This document shows, in pieces, positions 55,943-64,000 of a stretch of 64,000 nucleotides of DNA (position 1 is the first letter of the stretch; each line of letters starts with the position of its first letter). The stretch is from Pegoplata infirma (Eukaryota; Arthropoda; Insecta; Diptera; Anthomyiidae): the NCBI GenBank assembly GCA_963921195.1, contig OY992539.1:207890035-207954034 (forward strand), read 5' to 3'. Below the pieces are notes generated by a model. The model was not told the origin of the DNA and searched no databases. It saw only the letters and a program-made list of their open reading frames with translations. Made by a program: the position numbers and the translations under genes.

Positions 55943-56015
55943 GGTTCTGGTGGGAATCGAACCAACGACCATCTGCTTAATAGACCAGCACGCTACCAAC
56001 TAACCTTCAGGAGCC
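55943..56015 (-). tRNA. tRNA-like pseudogene or SINE head
   Basis: A 73-base tRNA-like sequence on the minus strand. GGTTAGTTGGTAGCG (A-box and D-loop-like) is followed by a possible anticodon loop CTATTAA with T33 and purine 37, then a perfect B box GGTTCGATTCCC. The T arm keeps 4 of 5 pairs. The acceptor arm (GGCTCCT with CAGAACC) and anticodon stem are poorly paired, so a working tRNA is unlikely. An alternative register gives loop GTCTATT (anticodon CTA) but with a mismatched stem. A tRNA-derived SINE head or decayed tRNA is the best reading. Confidence 0.45.
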
Positions 56016-57559
56016 CCCTTAATATAAATCATTAATTCTCAATTTATGGATCTAAAAGTATTTGAAGCAGATTTGAGGTTATAATAAAAAGATTTTATTC
56101 GTCCAAATTTGTAAATCATTAAATCAAACCAATTTTAGGAGAAATCCCTATTAGCTTTCCTTCTCCCCATTTCTTATTTAACACAATTTAGCCTTTATTC
56201 ATGAATTTTTGTCCATTTACAAAGTATTAGAAAAGTGACAACACTATTTTGGGGTTTTGAGCCTTCATTACTTTGTCATGTCTCATGTATGAGCAAGTGT
56301 TTTTTTCAAAAGTCAAGAAAAATATACGCAAGAAGAAATAAACACAAGAAGAAAAAAATCCTATTCTAAATGCAAGAACCCATAGATGGATAACTGTCAA
56401 GTTGATAACAAGTAACAAGCAATACTAAAACTAAATGACAATTTGTGTAAGGAGCTTTTAGGAGAAAAAAATAGTAAAAAATAAAAGCACAGTTTTAGGG
56501 GTGTGCAATTATTTTTTTTAATACTTCGTTTCTACACTACAGATTTTTCAATTGAGGTTTAGAATTTCACAAAATTTTAATTTAAAAAATCATTTTACAC
56601 TTAACTAAGTTCTCAAAGAGTTAATTAAAGTATAAAAATCTTTATAGCACTAAATTATCATAACTTCCTTTTGACAAATACGACAAATTTACCTTTTTGT
56701 GTAAAAAAAACATCTGTTTTAATTAAATATTAGTCATGTTTTTTATTAAATTAATTATTAAAAAAAAAAATATCACACTTCCAATTCAAAAAGAAAAAAA
56801 AATATGAAGAGACAACAAAAAATTATAATAATTTCCTGTTTGAAGCAGGAGTCCTTAAAGAATATATACACTTCATGGCAATTATTCCCAAATAGGCTGT
56901 TAATTGAAAAAGGAAGTAAAATGACAAGACATGACACAAAACATTGGTATTAAAAAAAAAAACAATATTTGCTTTATATATGGTGGGTCACTTCATTATT
57001 AAAGGAAGACCCCAAAAAAGGAACAAGAATACACAGAAAAAAGGCTGGTTTGTTCTAGAGAAAAAGCAACAACTAACTCAATGTAACATTGTGCAAGAAT
57101 CACAGCAGGTGTTAACAAGACTTGAGTGTTGTTTTATTATGACGTCTTAAGGGATTTAACACAGTATTATTTGTAATTTTTTTTTCTGGATTTTTTTTTC
57201 TCTTGTTGTCTTTACAATGAAGTTCCTTCCTTTATTTAGATTTTTGCTTTTTTATATATTTTTTTTGTATAGAAATATTTAAAAAAAAAAATCTTTTTGT
57301 TTTTAGTTTTCTCTAAAGAAACCTTATAACTTCTCAAATAAAATAAAGTACTGTTTTGTATGGAATATACTGACAAACAGCTAAACAAAAAAAAAAAAAG
57401 AGAAGGTATTGTATGTTGCTAGTTAATACACTAGAAAAATAAGTTCGTAAAATAACTTTGGTTTGCTGAAATTGGGAGCTTTAGAAAAACTTTTAGTTTA
57501 ATTAATGGTTCTTTACTGACGAATTTACTTAAAATTGCACTAAAAATTAAGTTATACCA
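56016..57559. other. Satellite-free spacer, no gene recognised
   Basis: AT-rich DNA between the two inverted satellite blocks. Short frames at 56227-56418 (minus) and 56944-57150 (plus) have no recognisable domains and are lysine- or leucine-rich by composition. Confidence 0.4.
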
Positions 57560-58850
57560 AGCCACGATCATAATGTGTTATAATATATTATAACACTAGT
57601 ATAATTTGTAATAAAATATTATACCACATTTTCAAATTGTTTTAAATATTATATCACCATTATAATGTATTATAATATATTATATCAGGATTATAATATG
57701 TTATAAAATACTATACCATGACTTTAAGGTATTTTTATATATTATATCTTGATTATAACGTGTTATAAAATATTATATTACGATTATAATATGTTATAAA
57801 ATATTCTACCACTATTATAATGTGTTATAACATTTTGTATCACGATTATAAATGCATTATAACATTTTATAACACGATTATAATGTGTAAGTAGTAATCA
57901 ATAATATCACTATTATTTTTTATAATTTGTTACATTATTATAATTTGTAATAAAATATTATACCACGTTTATAGATTGTTATTAAATATTATACCACCAT
58001 TATAATGTATTAGAATATCTTATATCAGTTATAAAATTTGTTACAAAATATTTTACCACTACGATAATGTGTTATAATATATTATATTTCTATTATAACC
58101 TGTCATCAAATATTATATTACGATTATAATATGTTATAAAATATTCTGCCACTATAATATTGTGTTATAATATTTTATAACACGATTATAATGCATTATA
58201 ACATTTTATATCATGATTATAATGTGTAAGTAGTAATCAATAATATCTCTATTATTTGCTATAATTTGTTACATTATTATAATTTGTAATAAAATATTAT
58301 ACCACGTTTATAGGTTGTTATTAAATATTATACCACCATTATAATGTATTACAATATCTTATATCAGTTATAAAATTTGTTACAAAATATTTAACCACCA
58401 CGATAATGTATTATAATATATTATATTTCGATTATAACCTGTCATAAAATATTTTATTATGATTATAATATGTTATTAAATATTCTATCACTATTACAAT
58501 GTGTCATACAATTTTATATTACGATTATAATGTGTAAGTAGTAATCAATAATATCACTATTATTTGTTATAATTTGTTACATTATTATAATTTGTAATTA
58601 AATACTAAATCACGTTTATAAGTTTTTTTTAAATATTATACCACCATTATAATGTATTAGAATATCTTATATCAGATATAAAATTTGTTACAAAATATTT
58701 TACTACTACGATAATGTGTTATAATATATTATATTTCGATTATAACCTGACATAAAATATTATATTACGATTATAATATGTTATAAAATATTCTATCACT
58801 ACTACAATGTTTTATAAATTTTTTTATCACGATTATAATGCATTATAACA
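57560..58850. repeat. AT satellite block 2, left of the retrotransposon
   Basis: 31-bp monomers of the form GATTATAATGTGTTATAAAA followed by TATTATATCAC. From 57885 a higher-order unit with anchor GTGTAAGTAGTAATCAATAA repeats (starts 57885, 58224, 58532; lengths 339 and 308). The unit starting at 58532 is interrupted at 58850 by the retrotransposon. Confidence 0.85.
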
Positions 58851-61369
58851 AAGCTCCCAGTGTATCGGGATTTCTTTATAAGCCAGACGGATCCTTTGCA
58901 GAAAGCAGTCAGGAAACCATTGAACTTCTGATGGACACCCATTTTCCGGGTTGCAGTGACGAGGTGAAAAGAAATATTCCTTCGGGTACACTTTCACCGA
59001 CTACAATTCCGGTAAATGATTTCATCAAGACAGTGGTGGACGAACGCAAGATAACGTGGGCGGTCCACTCCTTCAAGCCCTACAAATCGGCAGGGCCTGA
59101 TGGTATTTTTCCGGCACTCTTGCAGGAGTCCCTCGGGATAATCATGCCATGGCTACTACGTATTTTTATGGGTAGCTTGGCATCGGGGTATATACCCTCC
59201 GAATGGAGGGAGGTAAGGGTGGTCTTTATCCCCAAAGCGGGAAAGATAAACCACAGTACCGCAAAGGACTACAGACCTATCAGTCTGTCATCGTTTTTAT
59301 TGAAAACACTGGAAAGACTGGTAGATGTCTATGTGAAAAGTACCCTCACATCAGACAATTTCAGCGTGGCCCAACACGCCTATCTTAAAGGTAGGTCTGT
59401 TGAAACGGCTTTAAGCGACGTTGTCGGGCTGATTGAGGACACTCTTCACAGAAAAGAGTATGTTTTGGCATCATTTTTGGACGTGGAAGGTGCGTTCAAC
59501 AATGTCAAAATATCATCTATTCTTAATGCCCTACAGAATACGGGCACGGACACACAGATTACCTCATGGACGGGCAACATGCTGAAAAGCAGGGCAATTA
59601 ACTCGAAGATAGGTGATGGTGAGGCGAGGAAAATAGTTACAAGGGGCACTCCACAAGGAGGAGTCATCTCTCCTCTTCTGTGGAATCTTGTAATAAATGA
59701 AATCCTCGAGTCACTTAACGAAATGGGTATCAAGGCGGTTGCTTACGCTGATGATGTTGTGATCCTAATAAGAGGTAAGTTTTTACCAACGATTAGTGAA
59801 CTAATGGAATCAGCGCTTAAGATACTCTCAAAGTGGGCAAGGGACAACGGTCTGGGAGTCAATCCCGCCAAAACCGAACTCGTCTTGTTCACGAAGAGGA
59901 CTAAGATAGACAGGTTTGTCCTTCCCAAATTAGATGGAATCACCCTGGAGCTATCCAATGAGGCGAAATACCTGGGTGTGATCCTGGACTCAAAGCTTTC
60001 TTGGAAAAGAAACACAGAGGAAAGGATGAAAAAGTCGTTATGCGCTTTTTACACCTGCAGAAGAACTTTCGGGAGAAGGTGGGGTTTAAAACCGTATATC
60101 ATACACTGGATGTATGGTGCGATAATTAGACCAATACTTACCTATGGTGCCCTTGTGTGGTGGAAAGCAGTGGATAAGAAATCATATCTCTGCAATCTAC
60201 AGAAGGTACAGCGACTGGCGTGTGTGGGTATCACTGGTGCTATTAGATCAGCACCCCAGGCGGGTTTGGAAGTGATACTAAACATTCAGCCCGTGGATAT
60301 TTACGTCAAGAGCACAGCAGCAAAATCGGCTCTCAGGTTAAGAGAGTCGCAAATGCTTAAGCAACGCTCTTGGGGACACTCGACTATATTAAGAACGGTG
60401 GGCGGAACGGAACTGGAACAGAGAACCGACTATATCTCACCACAGACGAACTTTGACAGAACCTTCGAAGTCCAAATACCGACTAGAGAAGACTGGGCGG
60501 AAAACTCTGTTATTACAGAGAATGCGATCTCAATCTTTACGGACGGATCGAAAATGGAGATGGGTACGGGTTCGGGAGTCTACTCTGAATGCCTCGAAAT
60601 CGGGGTCTCATTGAGGCTTCCGGATAAGTGTAGTGTGTTCCAGGCTGAGGTGCTTGCAATTGACAAAGCTGCGCAGTTAATTATGGCAAGGGATCTTCGT
60701 CCTTGCGTCATTAACATTTTCGTGGATAGTCTCGCAGCTCTGAAGGCCTTAGAGTCAAATACTGTAAAATCGGGAATAGTTTTGAATTGTATACAATCGC
60801 TTCGTCGAATCGGTCAGCACACAGTCAGGCTAATTTGGGTCCCAGGCCACAGTGGGGTCGCTGGGAACGAATTGGCTGATGAGTGTGCGAGGAAGGGCTC
60901 TGAATCGGTGGGGGAACGTGTAGAACCTGACATCTCGGTTCCTATAGTAGAATTGATGAACGAAATTGATAGGATATCTGAGAATAGTATGAAGGATAGG
61001 TGGACATCACTGACTACGTGCAGGATATCTAGAACCCTGTGGCCATTGCCGAATCCTAAGAGGACAAAATGTCTTCTTACTTTTAGCAAACGGACGGTTA
61101 GCCTATTAGTTGGAGTACTTACAGGACACTGTATGATTGGCCAAATGGCCGTGCGTATGGGAATTTCTGATAGGGACTATTGTAGGAGCTGTGGGGAAGT
61201 GGAGGAAGAGGAGTCAGTGAAGCACTTGCTATGCGAATGTCCGGGTCTGATGAGGAGCCGCCTTAAGCATTTAGGGCAAAGATTTTTCGATGACCTAGAC
61301 TGCCTAAGCGGTGTCTCATTGACGTCTCTAGCGGAATACCTCAGGGAAACGGGGTGGTTTAAAAGATAG
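58838..61369 (+). CDS. Non-LTR retrotransposon ORF2 (RT + RNase H), 5' truncated
   Basis: An 843-codon open frame; the first four codons and the ATG come from the flanking satellite, and the element itself starts at 58851. It would copy element RNA into DNA at the target. Visible domains: linker and RT start (about residues 40-130, KPYKSAGPDG), RT with RPISL, FLDVEGAF (catalytic D215), GTPQGG (270-275) and YADD (303-306). Next comes a long thumb/connection region. RNase H spans about 563-690 with FTDGS (D569), E604, D630, PGHSG (H671) and D681. A C-terminal zinc knuckle is C782-x2-C785-x10-H796-x4-C801. The apurinic endonuclease domain that should precede RT is missing, so the copy cannot move by itself. 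RNase H after RT and the motif wording suggest the LOA/I group (inference). No stop interrupts the frame, which argues for a young insertion. Minus-strand frames inside are shadows. Confidence 0.93.
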   Translation: MHYNKAPSVSGFLYKPDGSFAESSQETIELLMDTHFPGCSDEVKRNIPSGTLSPTTIPVNDFIKTVVDERKITWAVHSFKPYKSAGPDGIFPALLQESLGIIMPWLLRIFMGSLASGYIPSEWREVRVVFIPKAGKINHSTAKDYRPISLSSFLLKTLERLVDVYVKSTLTSDNFSVAQHAYLKGRSVETALSDVVGLIEDTLHRKEYVLASFLDVEGAFNNVKISSILNALQNTGTDTQITSWTGNMLKSRAINSKIGDGEARKIVTRGTPQGGVISPLLWNLVINEILESLNEMGIKAVAYADDVVILIRGKFLPTISELMESALKILSKWARDNGLGVNPAKTELVLFTKRTKIDRFVLPKLDGITLELSNEAKYLGVILDSKLSWKRNTEERMKKSLCAFYTCRRTFGRRWGLKPYIIHWMYGAIIRPILTYGALVWWKAVDKKSYLCNLQKVQRLACVGITGAIRSAPQAGLEVILNIQPVDIYVKSTAAKSALRLRESQMLKQRSWGHSTILRTVGGTELEQRTDYISPQTNFDRTFEVQIPTREDWAENSVITENAISIFTDGSKMEMGTGSGVYSECLEIGVSLRLPDKCSVFQAEVLAIDKAAQLIMARDLRPCVINIFVDSLAALKALESNTVKSGIVLNCIQSLRRIGQHTVRLIWVPGHSGVAGNELADECARKGSESVGERVEPDISVPIVELMNEIDRISENSMKDRWTSLTTCRISRTLWPLPNPKRTKCLLTFSKRTVSLLVGVLTGHCMIGQMAVRMGISDRDYCRSCGEVEEEESVKHLLCECPGLMRSRLKHLGQRFFDDLDCLSGVSLTSLAEYLRETGWFKR

Positions 61370-61476
61370 AATTTTATATTAGGGAGAGAGAGGGGGAATA
61401 TGATTAGGGGAATCACAATGGGCCTTATGGCCTCCGAGTGAACTCGCCAAATGGCGAGCGCCCATCCAACCTAACC
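58851..61476 (+). mobile_element. LOA/I-like LINE, 5'-truncated, with 5-bp target duplication
   Basis: 2,626 bp from AAGCTCCCAGTG to CCATCCAACCTAACC, flanked by TAACA (58846-58850 and 61477-61481). The 3' UTR (61370-61476) has a GGGAGAGAGAGGGGG patch, a perfect hairpin CTCGCCA/TGGCGAG (61443-61458) and a CCTAA-repeat-like tail. It is far richer in G and C than the satellite around it. Truncation within the endonuclease-RT linker is typical of incomplete target-primed reverse transcription. Confidence 0.88.
61443..61458 (+). other. 3' UTR hairpin of the LINE
   Basis: CTCGCCA and TGGCGAG are perfect complements separated by two bases, about 20 bp before the element end. Stringent LINEs recognise 3' stem-loops in their RNA, so this is a candidate recognition site (inference). 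Confidence 0.5.
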
Positions 61477-64000
61477 TAACATTTTATAACATGATTATAA
61501 TGTGTAGGTAGTTATCTATAATATCACTATTATTTGTTATAATTTATTACACTATTATAATTTGTAATAAAATATTATACCACGTTAACATTTTGTTATA
61601 AAATATTATGTCACCCTTTTAATATATTATAATATATTATGTCAGTTATAAAATTTGTTACAAAATATTTTACCACTACGATAATGTGTTATAATATATT
61701 ATATTTTTATTATAACCTGTCATAAAATATTATATTACAATTACAATATGTTGTAAAATATTCTACCACTATAATATTGTGTTATAATATTTTATAACAC
61801 GATTATAATGCATTATATTTTTTTATAACACGGTTATAATGTGTAATTAGTAATCAATACTATCACTATTATTTGTTATAATTTGTTATAATTTGTTACA
61901 TTATTATAATTTGTAATAAAATATTATACCACGTTTATAAGTTGTTATAAAATAGTATACCACCATTATAATGTATTAGAATATCTTATATCAGTTATAA
62001 AATTTGTTACAAAATATTTTACCACTACGATAATGTGTTATAATATATTATATTTCGATTATAACCTGTCATAAAATATTATATTACGATTATAATATGT
62101 TATAAAATATTCTACCACTATAATGTTGTGTTATAATATTTTATAACACGATTATAATGCATTATAACATTTTATAACACGATTATAATGTATAAGTAGT
62201 AATCAATAATATCACTATTAGTTGTTATATTTGTTACATTATTATAATTTGATGTAAAATTTTAAACCACGTTACTAAGTTGTTATTAAATATTAAACCA
62301 CCATTATAATGTATTAGAATATCTTATATCAGTTATAAAATTTTTTACAAAATATTTTACCACTACGATAATGTGTTATAATATATTATATTTAGATTAT
62401 AACCTTTCATTAAATATTATATTACAATTACAATATGCTATAAAATATTCTACCGCTATTATAATGTGTTAAAACATTTTATATTACGAATATAATGCAC
62501 TGTAACATTTTATAACACGATTATAATGTGTAAGTAGTAATCAAAAATATCACTATTATTTGTTATAATTTGTTACATTATTATAATTTGTAATAAAATA
62601 TTATACTACGTTTACAATTTGTTATAAGATATTATACCACCATTATAATGTATTAGAATATCTTTTATCACTTATAAAATTTGTTACAAAATATTTTACT
62701 ACTACGATAATGTGTTATAATATATTATATTTCCATTATAACCTGTCATAAAATATTATATTACGATTATAATATGTTATAAAATATTCTACCACAATTA
62801 TATTGTGTTATAATATTTTATAACATGATTATAATGCATTATAACATTTTATAGCACGATTATAATTTATAGTGATCAAAAAATATCAGTATTTTAATTT
62901 GTCATAATTTATTACAGCACCATTATAATGTTTTATAATATACAACATCGCGATTATAATATATTAAAATTTATTTTCTCACGATTAAAATGTGTTACAA
63001 TTATAATTATCACTATTATGATCTGTTGTCAAACATTAAAACATAATTAAAACATGTTTTTATAAATTAAAATGTGTTGTAAAATATAATATCAGGATTA
63101 TAATGTGTAACAGTATATAATATTGCGATTATAATAATTTGTTATAAAATATTATACAACGGTTACAATAAGTAATTATATATTATATCACATTTATATC
63201 GAGTTATAATAAATTTTGATGCCATTATATTGTGTTATAATATATAAGATCACGATTATAATGTGTTATAAAATATTATATCTTGATTATAATGTACTTT
63301 TATATATTACATTAAACCATAATATACTATATCACGATTATAATTTGTTATAATATATTATACCACAATTATAATACGTTCTAATATATTATATCAGAAT
63401 TATAATGGGAAGTAATATATTTTATAACGGTTATAAAGTGTTATAATAAATAATATTACTCTTATAATGTGTTATAATATATCATCCCACAATTATAATG
63501 GGTTGTTATAAATAACATCGCGAAAATAATGCCTAAAAAATATTTTATTACCATTATAATGTGTTACAATTAATAATGTCACTATTAAGATTTGTTGTTT
63601 AACATTAAAACACTATTAAAATATGTTTTTAAAAATTATATCACTATTAAAATGTGTTATAAAATACAATGTCATGATTAAATGTGCTATAGTATAGTAT
63701 GCCATGTTTATAATTAGTTATTAAATATTATACCACGGTTATAATGAGTTATAATATATTATATTACGTATATAATGTGTTATACAAAATTTTGTCGTTA
63801 TTATTATGGGTTATAATATATTAAATCATTTTTATAATTTGTTATAATATATAACATCATGATTATAACGTGTTATAAAATATCAAATCACGATTATAAA
63901 TTGTAAGAAAATATTATACCAATATTATTATGTGTTATAATATATTATATCACGATTTTAATCTGTTATAAAATATTATACCACTATTTTAATGTGTTGT
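61477..64000. repeat. AT satellite block 2, right of the retrotransposon, running off the window
   Basis: Continues the 31-bp monomer. Higher-order anchors (GTGTAAGTAGTAATCA variants) start at about 61502, 61841, 62190 and 62528, spacing 339, 349 and 338, i.e. about 11 monomers. From about 62870 the anchor is lost and monomers become more irregular to the window end. ORFs are absent. Confidence 0.85.

Noticed and set aside
55943..56015. Functional amber-suppressor tRNA
   Set aside because: The CTA register needs a mismatched anticodon stem and the acceptor stem does not pair well.
59446..60015. Minus-strand open frames inside the LINE
   Set aside because: They lie opposite the RT frame, have no domains, and arise from its codon pattern.
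61461..61481. Telomeric TTAGG repeat
   Set aside because: Only about two and a half units, located at the LINE 3' end; not an array.
1..64000. Bacterial operons, riboswitches, rRNA or prophage
   Set aside because: Nothing in the sequence supports them; the repeats are those of a dipteran nuclear genome.

Overview
The window looks like gene-poor, repeat-dominated, AT-rich DNA from a higher fly, probably a calyptrate. The species call is inference. It rests on many copies of a DINE-1/mini-me-type dipteran element, with a GACG/GACA microsatellite followed by GACATCGCTAGAATG and ATATATACTTTATGGGGTC. A LOA/I-like retrotransposon with RNase H and dense MITE nesting agree with this. I found no rRNA, no CRISPR array, no functional tRNA and no convincing multi-exon host gene. 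The only long, clearly coding frame is the retrotransposon ORF at 58838-61369. One short frame at 25198-25458 (minus) is a weak host-exon candidate.

Layout. 0-12 kb: foldback and TIR elements, including a hAT-type MITE with an exact 8-bp target duplication, an 889-bp element with G7/C7 ends and an exact 8-bp duplication, and degenerate stretches carrying tRNA-Lys 3'-end (primer-binding-site-like) motifs. 12-16 kb: a DINE-type copy split by a 3.07-kb element with about 570-bp inverted arms and an internal 560-bp tandem duplication. 17-19 kb: a cluster of DINE-A pieces. 21-25 kb: palindromic elements, a hammerhead-ribozyme-like motif, and a 2.3-kb hAT-like element holding two inverted MITE copies. 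28-32 kb: DINE copies, one carrying a TA-flanked MITE that itself contains another DINE and a palindrome. 32.6-35.5 kb: a degraded Tc1/mariner-type transposase with nested repeats. 37-43.6 kb: a foldback element opened by four later insertions. 44-48 kb: two large palindromes. About 49.8 kb: a second hammerhead-like motif. 50-55 kb and 57.6-64 kb: two blocks of a 31-bp-monomer AT satellite in opposite orientation, the second with a roughly 340-bp higher-order repeat.

How the parts relate. The region reads as layered insertions rather than cooperating genes. In several places the uninterrupted host repeat can be recovered by eye, which gives insertion order and target duplications. The retrotransposon is 5'-truncated and sits inside one satellite higher-order unit with a 5-bp duplication; the unit is otherwise preserved at 339 bp.

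The most interesting signals are the two conserved hammerhead-like motifs (22441-22508 minus, 49735-49803 plus) with self-complementary stem III ACCGGT, and two transposon-like elements (39207-40397, 52432-53451) that each carry two divergent tRNA-like, Pol III-promoter-like cores. All alignments were done by eye; no database search was run.
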